DNA of 25,676 nucleotides from JAICWP01 sp035252015 (GCA_035252015.1 DATFDP010000068.1:1-25676), one strand, 5' to 3'. Shown: positions 1 to 8,287, numbered from the stretch's first letter. Notes: generated by a model from the letters alone, not told the origin. Numbers and translations: made by a program.

Positions 1-402
1 GGCGGCACTCTGGCGGGCAATGCGCTATCGCTCGCCGCCATGCGGGCCACCCTGGAGCGGGTGCTCACACCGGCCGCTTTCGAGCACATGATCCCTCTGG
101 CCGAGCGTTTCACCAAGGGTGTGGAAGACGCCATTCATGTCACCGAACTGCCGTGGCATGTTACGCGTCTGGGCTGCCGGGCGGAGTATCTCTTCACTGA
201 CAAGCGCCCCCGCAATGGGGCAGAGGCGGCCGCCGCGATGGATTTCGAACTGGAGCGCTTCATGCACCTGTACGCGCTCAACCGGGGCATTCTGCTCACG
301 CCCTTCCACAATATGTCTCTGATGTCGCCCGCCACCAGCGCCGAAGACGTAGACCAGCACACCGCCGCGTTCCGGGAAGCCGTAGAAGAACTGGTCGCGT
401 AG
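1..402 (+). CDS. class-III (GSA-type) aminotransferase, 3' end only
   Basis: The reading frame is open from base 1 to a TAG stop at 400-402, so about 133 C-terminal residues are present and the start lies outside the window. The fragment begins with GGTLAGNALSLAAM, which matches the G-T-x-x-G-N-P/A-x-x-x-A-A segment of glutamate-1-semialdehyde 2,1-aminomutase and related class-III PLP aminotransferases. It ends with a small-domain segment of the type RGILLTPFHNMSLMSPA followed by a helix. The PLP lysine lies upstream and cannot be seen. The family converts glutamate-1-semialdehyde to 5-aminolevulinate (HemL) or transaminates other substrates. With only the C-terminus the substrate cannot be assigned, so hemL is not claimed. 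The next gene is 370 bp downstream, so co-transcription with panB is unlikely. Confidence 0.75.
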   Translation, partial: GGTLAGNALSLAAMRATLERVLTPAAFEHMIPLAERFTKGVEDAIHVTELPWHVTRLGCRAEYLFTDKRPRNGAEAAAAMDFELERFMHLYALNRGILLTPFHNMSLMSPATSAEDVDQHTAAFREAVEELVA

Positions 403-426
403 TCGGGTTCTACAGCAAAAAGTTCC

Positions 427-627
427 TGTCATGTTGAGCGAGGGCGCATGCCCGATTCGAAACACCGCAGCACTGATGGAACCCACCCAGATACTGAAGG
501 GAGTTTCAACTAGAATTTCTTCGCCGGAACTCCCTGACCCGGCCGTTTGCTGCTTCTGCTAACGCGAGGTCCTTCGACTCCGCTAGCTGATCCGCAAGCG
601 AATCAGCCGGCCGCGCTCAGGATGACA
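427..627. repeat. TGTCAT-type intergenic repeat, copy 1
   Basis: The left end TGTCATGTTGAGCG (427-440) is an imperfect inverted copy of the right end CGCTCAGGATGACA (614-627). Inside, AGGGAGTT (498-505) pairs with AACTCCCT (528-535). Copies 2 (2691-2891) and 3 (9437-9613) share the ends, an early C-C-G-A-x-T-C-G-A-A-A motif and the internal stem. This element fills most of the 370-bp gap between the aminotransferase and panB; the remaining 145 bp holds the putative panB promoter and leader. No coding sequence is evident in the gap. Confidence 0.75.
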
Positions 628-704
628 TGGTTAAGTTCTGACAAAAGTAAACTGCGTGTTATCACTAACATAGCTGGTATCTGTTTTCACCGCGTATTTC
701 CGGC

Positions 705-710
705 TAAAAT
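705..710 (+). promoter_or_regulatory. possible -10 box for panB
   Basis: TAAAAT lies 64 bp upstream of the panB start in an AT-richer pocket. No good -35 hexamer is seen at 16-18 bp, so this is a weak call. Confidence 0.3.
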
Positions 711-739
711 AGGAACCGCATCACAGTTAGTACAGGCGC

Positions 740-759
740 CACCCACGGACGTGGGGGTG
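740..759 (+). promoter_or_regulatory. leader hairpin before the panB ribosome binding site
   Basis: CACCCAC, loop GGAC and GTGGGGGTG form a 7-bp GC-rich stem with a two-base bulge. It ends 4 nt before the GGAGG ribosome binding site (764-768). It could modulate translation. The loop does not match any riboswitch class I recognise. Confidence 0.3.
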
Positions 760-773
760 CACTGGAGGACGAA

Positions 774-1664
774 ATGAGCATCACTCCTATCGGGCAGCCC
801 TGCTCGAAAATTACCACTGCCTCCCTGCACGAAAAGAAACTTCGACACGAACCCATAACCTGCCTTACCGCTTACGATTATCCCAGCGCCCGCCTGGTGG
901 ATGAAGCCGGGATTGACGTGATCCTGGTGGGCGACTCCATGGCTCAGGTCATGCTGGGCTACGACAGCACGCTTCCAGTTACCGTGGATGAGATGCTGCA
1001 CCACACCCGCGCCGTGCGGCGGGCGGTAAAGCACGCCCTGCTCATAGCCGACATGCCCTACGGCTCCTACCACGTGGACGAAAAGGAAACGCTGCGCAAC
1101 GCTGCCCGCCTGGTGAAAGAAGGTGGGGCGGAGGCGGTGAAGATCGAGGGCGGCGTAAAGCGCGCGGACCTCATCCGCCACGTCATTGAAGCGGAAATTC
1201 CTGTGGCCGGTCACATTGGGCTAACCCCGCAATCGGTGAATGTGATGGGCGGCTACAAGGTGCAAGGCAAAACTCTGGCGGCCATCGAGCAGCTCATGCG
1301 CGACGCGGTGGCGCTCGACAAAGCCGGCGTGGCCTGCCTCTATCTGGAGGGGATTCCGCGGGAGGTGGCGGCCATGATCACCGCCGAGGTGGAGACGCCC
1401 ACCATCGGCATCGGCGCCGGACCGGAATGCGACGGCCAGGTGCTGGTGTTCCACGATCTGCTGGGACTCACCTTCGGCCAACCGGCCAAATTCGTGCGCC
1501 GCTATGCCGATCTGGGTGCGGTAATCACAGAAGCGGTGCAAGCTTACCGTGACGATGTGGTTGCCGGACGTTATCCCTCGGACGGCGAGTCTTATCATCT
1601 GCCGCGCGATACCCAATCAGCGTTGGCAACCATTGCCGAGAGAAAGCAGGCAATGCGACGATAA
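774..1664 (+). CDS. panB: 3-methyl-2-oxobutanoate hydroxymethyltransferase (PanB)
   Basis: First committed step of pantothenate (vitamin B5) synthesis: it transfers a hydroxymethyl group from 5,10-methylenetetrahydrofolate to alpha-ketoisovalerate, giving ketopantoate, in the cytosol. The 296-residue length is near the family norm (about 265-280) with a slightly longer N-terminus. Family signatures are visible: TCLTAYDYPSARLVDEAG near residues 30-47, the metal-site segment ILVGDSMAQVMLGYDST, ADMPYGSYH, KIEGG, the GHIGLTPQSVNVMGGYKVQG stretch and the IGIGAGPECDGQVLVFHDLLG segment. The ATG is supported by GGAGG 5 nt upstream. panC follows after about 100 bp, interrupted by a heptamer inverted repeat, so the two probably form one pathway unit. 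Confidence 0.97.
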   Translation: MSITPIGQPCSKITTASLHEKKLRHEPITCLTAYDYPSARLVDEAGIDVILVGDSMAQVMLGYDSTLPVTVDEMLHHTRAVRRAVKHALLIADMPYGSYHVDEKETLRNAARLVKEGGAEAVKIEGGVKRADLIRHVIEAEIPVAGHIGLTPQSVNVMGGYKVQGKTLAAIEQLMRDAVALDKAGVACLYLEGIPREVAAMITAEVETPTIGIGAGPECDGQVLVFHDLLGLTFGQPAKFVRRYADLGAVITEAVQAYRDDVVAGRYPSDGESYHLPRDTQSALATIAERKQAMRR

Positions 1665-1669
1665 ACGAC

Positions 1670-1757
1670 GATTGAAGATTGATGATTGACGATTTTCAGG
1701 TCTCGCCACAATTGCGCTGGCAAACTCAAATTCGTCAATCGTCAATCTGAAAATCGT
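1670..1757. repeat. heptamer-phased inverted repeat between panB and panC
   Basis: The left arm has a 7-nt phase: GATTGAA (1670), GATTGAT (1677), GATTGAC (1684), GATTTTC (1691). The right arm carries the complement, TCGTCAA-TCGTCAA-TC (1732-1747), then CTGAAAATCGT (1747-1757), a perfect 11-bp inverted match to ACGATTTTCAG (1689-1699). The intergenic RNA could fold into a long stem ending 6 nt before the chosen panC start. Confidence 0.7.
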
Positions 1758-1763
1758 AGATTC

Positions 1764-2642
1764 GTGAGAGTTCTCACCACCATTGACGAGATGCACGCCG
1801 CCTGCCGCGAGGTGCGGCGGGCGGGCAAGCGCTTGGGCCTGGTTCCGACCATGGGCGCGCTGCACGCCGGGCACCTCGCGCTGGTGCGGGCGGCCCGTTC
1901 GCAATGCGATGTGGTCGTGGTTTCGATTTTTGTGAACCCGCTGCAGTTCGGCCCTAAAGAGGACTTCAGCCGCTACCCGCGCGACCTGGAAAGGGACCGC
2001 GCACTGCTGAACCAGGAACGTGTTGATCTGGTGTTCGCGCCCAGCGCCGAGGAGATGTATGGCCGCGACCGCAGCACCTACGTGACCGTTGAAGGCTTGA
2101 GCGAGCGCCTGTGCGGGCGCTCGCGTCCGGGACACTTTCGCGGCGTGACCACGGTGCTGGCCAAGTTATTCCACATCGTCGAGCCCGACATCGCGTTTTT
2201 CGGCCAGAAGGACGCCGCACAGGCAGCCATCATCCGCCAGATGGTCCGCGACCTGAACTTCGATATTCAGATTGTGGTGGGCCCCATCATGCGTGAGCAG
2301 GATGGTCTGGCCATGAGCTCGCGAAATGCCTATTTGACGGCGGAGCAGCGCAAGCAGGCGGCGGTGCTCTATCGAGCGCTGATGCGGGTGCAAACCGTCG
2401 CCGACCGTGGCGAGCGACGCGCCGCTGAATTGATCCGCACGGGAGAGGAAGTGATGCGCGAGGAGCCCGGCGTGAAGCTCGAGTATTTCGAGATCGTCAG
2501 TCCCGATACGCTGGAGCCTGTAGCGGACGTAAGCGGCGGCGCGTTGGTGGCAGTGTCAGCACTGGTCGGCGCCACACGTCTGATTGACAACGTTCTCCTC
2601 ACCGGCAGCGGCCAAGCCCAGGGACCGGCGCTGCGAGTGTGA
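1764..2642 (+). CDS. panC: pantoate--beta-alanine ligase (PanC)
   Basis: Last step of pantothenate synthesis: ATP-dependent condensation of pantoate with beta-alanine via pantoyl-adenylate, in the cytosol. About 292 residues from the GTG at 1764, close to the usual 280-290. Visible signatures are LVPTMGALHAGHLALVR (HIGH-type nucleotide site), VSIFVNPLQFGPKEDFSRYP, RPGHFRGVTTVLAKLF, AFFGQKDAAQ and AMSSRNAYL (KMSKS-like). An upstream TTG at 1686 would add 26 residues encoded by the inverted repeat. That extension has no family similarity, so VRVLTTIDEM at 1764 is preferred, where homologues begin. No clear Shine-Dalgarno precedes either start; the repeat right arm occupies that position. Confidence 0.96.
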   Translation: MRVLTTIDEMHAACREVRRAGKRLGLVPTMGALHAGHLALVRAARSQCDVVVVSIFVNPLQFGPKEDFSRYPRDLERDRALLNQERVDLVFAPSAEEMYGRDRSTYVTVEGLSERLCGRSRPGHFRGVTTVLAKLFHIVEPDIAFFGQKDAAQAAIIRQMVRDLNFDIQIVVGPIMREQDGLAMSSRNAYLTAEQRKQAAVLYRALMRVQTVADRGERRAAELIRTGEEVMREEPGVKLEYFEIVSPDTLEPVADVSGGALVAVSALVGATRLIDNVLLTGSGQAQGPALRV

Positions 2643-2690
2643 ACTGCCACTCGCGGGAGGCACTGCGAATTCGCCAAATCATCCCCGCTC

Positions 2691-2891
2691 TGTCATCTTG
2701 AGCGAGAGCGCATGCCCGAGTCGAAAGACCTGCAAAGCGGGCATTTCCAAACTGCTAGAGGGAGTTCTTGGGGTGAAACCACGAAAGGGGAAAACTCCTT
2801 TGGGCAGTCGTCGTAAAGCGACTGGGTAGGGGGTCTTTCGGCTTCGCGGAGCGATCCGCGTGCGAATCGCTCCGCTTCGCAAAAAGACATT
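2691..2891. repeat. TGTCAT-type intergenic repeat, copy 2
   Basis: It opens with TGTCATCTTGAGCG and closes with a degraded end (GACATTTGT, as in copy 3). Internal stem: AGGGAGTT (2759-2766) against AACTCCTT (2793-2800), with one G-T pair. It occupies nearly the whole 260-bp gap between the convergent panC and pntB genes. Confidence 0.65.
2846..2875. terminator. strong hairpin, possible two-way terminator between panC and pntB
   Basis: GCGGAGCGAT and ATCGCTCCGC form a perfect 10-bp stem around a 10-nt loop. It lies between convergent genes. On the minus strand a TTTTT run precedes the stem rather than following it, so it is not a canonical intrinsic terminator in either direction. Confidence 0.35.
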
Positions 2892-2902
2892 TGTAATTTT
2901 GG

Positions 2903-4306
2903 TTACTTTGCGGCTCCCGCCACTTCCGCCGGTACCCCGCCTAGTTCGCGCACAATGTCACCCACGAACGATTTGGCGTCGCCAAACAGCATTAGGGTCT
3001 TTGGCATGTAGTAGAGCGGGTTATCAATGCCGGCAAAGCCCGGGCTCATGCCGCGCTTGATCACCATCACGATGCGCGCCTTGTCCACATCCAGAATAGG
3101 CATGCCATAGATGGGGCTGGAGGAATCGGTGCGCGCGGCGGGATTAGTCACATCGTTCGCGCCAATCACCAGGGCCACATCGGTCTGGGGAAACTCGCCG
3201 TTGATGTCGTCCATGTCCACCAGGTGATCGTATGGGATGTCGGCTTCGGCCAGCAGTACATTCATGTGGCCGGGCATGCGGCCGGCGACGGGGTGGATGG
3301 CAAAGCGCACGTCCACGCCGCGGCGAGTGAGGGAATCGTAAAGCTCGCGTACTTTGTGCTGCGCCTGTGCCACCGCCATGCCGTAACCGGGCACAATCAC
3401 CACTTTGTTCACCGACATCAGGATGGAAGCCGCATCTTCAGCGCTCAGGCTCTTCACCGGCTTGGGCTCTTCCTTGCCGCCGGCGGCGGCCTGCACCTGA
3501 CCAAAGGCGCCAAAGAGCACGTTGGTAAACGACCGGTTCATGGCTTTCGACATGATCACCGAAAGAATGAAGCCGGAAGACCCGTCGAGCGCGCCGGCGA
3601 TGATGAGCAGGCGGCTATCGAGCACGAAACCCATGGCCGCGGCCGACAGGCCGGCATAGGAATTCAGCAAAGAAATCACCGTAGGCATGTCGGCCCCGCC
3701 GATGGGAATGATCATGAAGACGCCGAACACCAGTGGAATACCAACCATGAACGGGAACAACTGCTTGGCGCCGGGGTGCAGGATCAGGTAGACGCCGATG
3801 ACGACGGCAACAGCCAGCAGCCCTAGATTCACGATGTTCTGCCCCCGGTAGGTAATGGGCCGCTGGGGCAGCACTTCCTGCAGTTTGCCCGCGGCCATCA
3901 GGCTGCCGGTGAAGGTGAGGGAGCCCAGAATCACTTCGCAACACAGCACCGCCATCATGAAATGGGGCACGTTGGGGCTGCGCAGGTAAAACTCCGCGGT
4001 ACCGACCAGGGTGACGCAGAATGCTCCAAAGGCATGGCTGAGCGCGGTCCGCTGCGGCACCGCGGTCATTTTTACCATGCCCAAGGGGATGCCGATGATG
4101 GTGCCGATCACCAGCGCGATGGCAATCCACTTGTAATCCACGATGCCGTGGTGCAGCAGGGTGCCGCCGATGGCCACAGCCATGCCGATTTCGCCCGCCC
4201 ACACTCCGCGGCGTGCCGTGCCCGGCGAGCTCATCCACTTCAGCGACAGGATGAATAGCGCGCTCGCGACCAGATAGACGATCTCAATAAATGGCTGTGT
4301 GGTCAT
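2903..4306 (-). CDS. pntB: NAD(P) transhydrogenase subunit beta (PntB)
   Basis: Membrane plus NADP(H)-binding subunit of proton-translocating transhydrogenase, which uses the proton gradient to reduce NADP+ with NADH. 467 residues (E. coli about 462). The first half has repeated hydrophobic helices (domain II). The C-terminal domain III starts near residue 290 with VVIVPGYGMAVAQAQ, followed by the HPVAGRMPGHMNVLLAEA segment, DINGEFPQTDVALVIGAND, and a K-R-G-M and GDAKSF ending typical of NADP(H) contact loops. Its ATG overlaps the pntAb stop by 4 bp (ATGA), indicating translational coupling. It is the last gene of the pntAa-pntAb-pntB operon. Confidence 0.97.
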   Translation of the reverse strand: MTTQPFIEIVYLVASALFILSLKWMSSPGTARRGVWAGEIGMAVAIGGTLLHHGIVDYKWIAIALVIGTIIGIPLGMVKMTAVPQRTALSHAFGAFCVTLVGTAEFYLRSPNVPHFMMAVLCCEVILGSLTFTGSLMAAGKLQEVLPQRPITYRGQNIVNLGLLAVAVVIGVYLILHPGAKQLFPFMVGIPLVFGVFMIIPIGGADMPTVISLLNSYAGLSAAAMGFVLDSRLLIIAGALDGSSGFILSVIMSKAMNRSFTNVLFGAFGQVQAAAGGKEEPKPVKSLSAEDAASILMSVNKVVIVPGYGMAVAQAQHKVRELYDSLTRRGVDVRFAIHPVAGRMPGHMNVLLAEADIPYDHLVDMDDINGEFPQTDVALVIGANDVTNPAARTDSSSPIYGMPILDVDKARIVMVIKRGMSPGFAGIDNPLYYMPKTLMLFGDAKSFVGDIVRELGGVPAEVAGAAK

Positions 4307-4602
4307 GGCTTCTTGGTCGGCTGGCTGGTCTTGAACATCTTGAGCATGCGGTCAGTGATCAGGAAGCCGCCCACCACGTTACTCATGGCGGCAATCACTG
4401 CCAGGGTGCCCAGCAGGGCGGAAAAGTTAGTCTTATGCTCTCCCACCAGCAGGATGGCGCCGACCACGGCGATCGCGTCCAGCGCATTGGTCAGCGACAT
4501 CAGGGGAGTGTGCAGCAGGGGCGAGATTCGCCGGATCACTTCGAAGCCGATGAACCCCGCCAGCATGAAAATAAACAGTGAATTAATCAGGACTGAGGAC
4601 AT
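4303..4602 (-). CDS. pntAb: NAD(P) transhydrogenase membrane subunit alpha-2 (PntAb)
   Basis: 99 residues with three hydrophobic helices (about 5-20, 36-53 and 64-82), matching the short membrane part that is fused to the alpha subunit in E. coli but is a separate protein in Rhodospirillum rubrum-type enzymes. It contributes to the domain II proton channel. The ATG has GGAGG 4 nt upstream (4607-4611). It lies 52 bp after pntAa and overlaps pntB by 4 bp. Confidence 0.93.
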   Translation of the reverse strand: MSSVLINSLFIFMLAGFIGFEVIRRISPLLHTPLMSLTNALDAIAVVGAILLVGEHKTNFSALLGTLAVIAAMSNVVGGFLITDRMLKMFKTSQPTKKP

Positions 4603-4654
4603 GGTGCCTCCAAAAATCGGAATACCTGTGCCGCGTGATGGGTCAGCGGAGCCG

Positions 4655-5833
<1,179 letters not shown>

Positions 5834-5942
5834 GAAGCCCTGTTTCCTCCGGCTAATGGATGGGACAGCTATTCAGTTTAGCGAAAAAGCAGGATTAGTG
5901 CTGAGCGCGCCGGGGCAGACCTAAATCGAAGTAGGGTTTGTT

Positions 5943-5962
5943 TCTCCCGCGAATACGGGAGA
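5943..5962. other. hairpin in the gap between the PilZ gene and pntAa
   Basis: TCTCCCG, loop CGAATA and CGGGAGA form a perfect 7-bp stem. It sits downstream of the minus-strand PilZ gene and upstream of pntAa, so it could end the signalling operon. No T-run follows on the minus strand. Nothing else is recognisable in this 228-bp gap. Confidence 0.35.
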
Positions 5963-6061
5963 TGTTTACGTCTCTACTGTAAAACGGATCAGGAGAGCAA
6001 AATTGGTTTTGGCAGAAAGGCTGCCCCGCAGCGTCTTGCCTGTATCAAGCGAAGTGCGACC

Positions 6062-6436
6062 TTATGCGCGGCGCTTTTCCCGGGGCTGCAGGCGGCAGTA
6101 GCGCTTGATCAACTTCTTTTGTGCGTCGCTGAGAGACTGAAACTGCAGGCCATAATGGCCGCCCTCGTGCCGCACCATGGCTTCCAGCCAGATGGGTTGG
6201 GTGGCATTAGGAAGGTACATCTCCAGAGAGACTGTCTGGCCAACCCGCATGCCCTCAACCCCCCTGAGGCTGAGGCCGCCTTCAGAGATGCCATCGGCGT
6301 GCGCGCGCAGGGAGGCTATCTCCTGCTCTCCTACCACGCTGACCACAAGAGGTACTTCGGCCTGGAACCTGGGAAATACGCGGCGATCAGGAGCGCCTGA
6401 AAACCGAGCCACTAACCATCTTGCTAAACCGGTCAA
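6062..6436 (-). CDS. PilZ-domain protein
   Basis: 124 residues, mostly one PilZ domain; this family usually binds cyclic di-GMP and alters motility, exopolysaccharide or transcription. The R-x-x-x-R element is present (R19-V-F-P-R23) before the beta barrel. The second motif, normally (D/N)-x-S-x-x-G, reads G49-I-S-E-G-G: the residue two before the Ser is Gly, with the Asp one position earlier. Cyclic di-GMP binding is therefore uncertain. The TTG start at 6436 is chosen because a GAGG ribosome binding site lies about 5 nt upstream and the stop of the upstream receiver gene is only 6 nt away. The two are clearly co-transcribed. Confidence 0.85.
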   Translation of the reverse strand: MTGLARWLVARFSGAPDRRVFPRFQAEVPLVVSVVGEQEIASLRAHADGISEGGLSLRGVEGMRVGQTVSLEMYLPNATQPIWLEAMVRHEGGHYGLQFQSLSDAQKKLIKRYCRLQPREKRRA

Positions 6437-6442
6437 ATGACC

Positions 6443-6847
6443 TCACCCGCATCGCACCGGTTGTGCCAGCGCGTCTTTCACCCTCAGCAGCAGCTCCTCG
6501 GCCGGTACCGGCTTAGGAAGCAGCTCGCGGTCCAGTCCGGCTGCCTCTGCCCGCCGAACGCAATCGCCGGCGTCGGGATCACCGGACATCAGTAACATTC
6601 TGCAACCAGGTACACAACGGCGCAAGTCACGAGCCAGGTCCAGCCCGCTGCCGTCGGGAAGGTCGAGTTCGATCAAGGCTAGATCCGGCGCCATGCCGGC
6701 GCAGATCCGCAATGCTTCCGTCCGGCTGCCCACGGCAATGCAATTGTAGCCGCTTTCGCGCAGCACCCACATCAGTGTAGTGCTGACCGCAGGAGAATCG
6801 TCCACCACCAGAACAGCAGGTTTGTGGCGAGCGTGCACTCTGCTCAT
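6443..6847 (-). CDS. single-domain response regulator with Glu at the phosphorylation site
   Basis: A receiver domain with no output domain, 134 residues from the ATG at 6847, which has GAGGG 5 nt upstream. A longer frame to 6970 is open but has no such signal and no family similarity. Receiver landmarks: acidic pair D16-D17 (VLVVDDS), switch Ser S88 (LLMSGD) and conserved Lys K112 (LPKPV). The phospho-acceptor, four residues before the conserved Pro (D-x-x-x-P), is E60 (I-E-L-D-L-P-D-G-S-G), codon GAA at 6668-6670. Glu here often mimics the phosphorylated state. It is first in a two-gene operon with the PilZ protein and divergent from alr. The partner kinase is not in the window. Confidence 0.88.
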   Translation of the reverse strand: MSRVHARHKPAVLVVDDSPAVSTTLMWVLRESGYNCIAVGSRTEALRICAGMAPDLALIELDLPDGSGLDLARDLRRCVPGCRMLLMSGDPDAGDCVRRAEAAGLDRELLPKPVPAEELLLRVKDALAQPVRCG

Positions 6848-6946
6848 CGTGCCCTCAGGATGGCGTGAGTCTTCAGCTGGAGCATGGCGCACCCGGGGGC
6901 ATTTCGCCATGACGGGGGTCACGAGCTGGTGTGATTCACGGTGCCG

Positions 6947-6952
6947 TATAAT
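6947..6952 (+). promoter_or_regulatory. -10 box for alr
   Basis: A perfect TATAAT lies 26 bp upstream of the alr ATG in the 131-bp divergent gap. The -35 region is poor, so an activator or an extended -10 is possible. The implied leader is only about 20 nt. Confidence 0.55.
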
Positions 6953-6978
6953 CCGGGCAGGAACTCCCACAACCTGCC

Positions 6979-8112
6979 ATGCACAACGCGCGGCCTAACT
7001 GGGCGGAGGTGTCGCTGGGGGCGCTGCAGCGCAACTATCGCGCCCTGCGGAAGCTGGTTGGCTCCGAGGTTGAAATCTGCGCGGTGGTGAAGGCTGATGC
7101 CTACGGCCACGGCTCGCGGGAATGCGCCCGGGCACTGCAGGCGGAGGGCGCGCGCTGGTTTGGCGTGACTTCCACGGCAGGCGGGCTGCACCTGCGACAT
7201 TCCGGCATCAGTGGACGCATTCTGCTCATGACCGGCTTCTGGCAAGGCGACGAGCCGGAAATCATCCATGACCAGCTTGTGCCCGCAGTATGGGAATTCT
7301 GGCACCTGGATCGCCTACAGCAGGCGGCAGCCAAAGCCGAGCGCAGGCACGTGCCCGTACACCTGAAAGTTGATACTGGCATGGGACGCCTGGGGGTGGG
7401 CATGGCCGAACTGCCGGCAATGCTGGCGCAGTTGCATGGTGCTGATCGGCTGGCGCTCGAAGGCGTCTTTACCCACCTGGCCTCAGCCGAGATTGTGGGT
7501 GCGGCGGATACGGCGAAGCAACTAGCTGGCTTTGAGCACGCAATTGCGCTGATTCGGCAGCAGGGCTTTGCGCCGAAGTATTTTCATGCCGCCAATAGCG
7601 CCGCCATGGTAAGTCTTCCCCAGGCCCGCAAGAACTTTGTGCGCCCCGGCATTTCGCTCTACGGCTACTACCTCCCGTTCAGGGGCGATAGTTCCATCCA
7701 AGCCCCGCCCATCGAACCGGTGCTCTCTTGGAAAACGCGAATAGTCTCGCTCCGCGAGCACACGGCGGGTACCGCCCTAGGCTACAACGGCACCTTCGTG
7801 ACCTGCCGGCCTTCGCGCATTGCGGTGCTGCCGGTGGGTTATGCCGACGGGCTGAGTCGGCGGCTCTCTTCCCGCGGCAAGGTGATTGTGCGTGGCGCTA
7901 GCGCCCCTATGGTTGGGCGCATCTCGATGGATGTCACGTTGGTGGACGTGACTGATGTTCTCGGCGCCCAGATTGGGGATGAGGTCATATTGATTGGCGC
8001 CAGCGATAGCATGCGAATCACCGCCTGGGACCACGCCAATGCCGCGGATACCATTCCCTATGAGGTGCTGTGCAATATCTCGAAGCGGGTGCCAAAAAAA
8101 TACGTGGAGTAG
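6979..8112 (+). CDS. alr: alanine racemase
   Basis: PLP enzyme interconverting L- and D-alanine, supplying D-Ala for peptidoglycan. 377 residues, normal for Alr (about 360-390). The PLP Schiff-base lysine is K38 in AVVKADAYGHG. HLKVDTGMGRLG and FTHLASAE lie in the TIM barrel. N-S-A-A precedes the RPGISLYGY phosphate-binding stretch. The second catalytic base is Y269 in ALGYNGTF, and LPVGYADGLSR and VGRISMDVTLVDVT belong to the C-terminal beta domain. The stop codon lies at the left edge of a heptamer repeat tract. Confidence 0.97.
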   Translation: MHNARPNWAEVSLGALQRNYRALRKLVGSEVEICAVVKADAYGHGSRECARALQAEGARWFGVTSTAGGLHLRHSGISGRILLMTGFWQGDEPEIIHDQLVPAVWEFWHLDRLQQAAAKAERRHVPVHLKVDTGMGRLGVGMAELPAMLAQLHGADRLALEGVFTHLASAEIVGAADTAKQLAGFEHAIALIRQQGFAPKYFHAANSAAMVSLPQARKNFVRPGISLYGYYLPFRGDSSIQAPPIEPVLSWKTRIVSLREHTAGTALGYNGTFVTCRPSRIAVLPVGYADGLSRRLSSRGKVIVRGASAPMVGRISMDVTLVDVTDVLGAQIGDEVILIGASDSMRITAWDHANAADTIPYEVLCNISKRVPKKYVE

Positions 8113-8287
8113 CAATCAGCGCTCAGCATTCAACTGCATAGGTAAAGCAACTAGCATTGGGCAGTTAGCATTCACCCCCAGAACAATCGTGATGGCCTCA
8201 AGAATTGCCAAGGACTAAGTGCTAATCGCTAGCTGCTAAGTGCTTGGTTTCAAGAGCTGAGTGCTGACTGCTGAATGCTGATTGCTG
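8111..8287. repeat. heptamer-phased inverted repeat tract between alr and the hydrolase gene
   Basis: The left block is AGCAATC-AGCGCTC-AGCATTC (8111-8131) and then AGCAACT-AGCATTG-GGCAGTT-AGCATTC (8146-8173). The right blocks are GCTAATC-GCTAGCT-GCTAAGT (8221-8241) and GCTGAGT-GCTGACT-GCTGAAT-GCTGATT (8256-8283). All run in 7-nt steps, and the right units are complements of the left ones, so the whole gap can fold back on itself. It starts inside the alr stop codon and ends 14 nt before the next ATG. Confidence 0.8.

Noticed and set aside
740..773. Guanidine-II (mini-ykkC) riboswitch before panB
   Set aside because: That class needs two hairpins with ACGR loops. Only one hairpin is present and its loop is GGAC.
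3224..3826. A 200-codon open frame on the plus strand inside pntB
   Set aside because: Overlaps a clearly conserved gene and has the His/Gln-rich composition of an antisense shadow.
6848..6970. N-terminal extension of the receiver protein
   Set aside because: The frame is open but has no ribosome binding site and no receiver similarity. The ATG at 6847 has GAGGG 5 nt upstream and starts just before the first receiver strand.
8111..8287. CRISPR array
   Set aside because: The units are 7 nt, contiguous and degenerate. There are no spacers of constant length and no cas genes.
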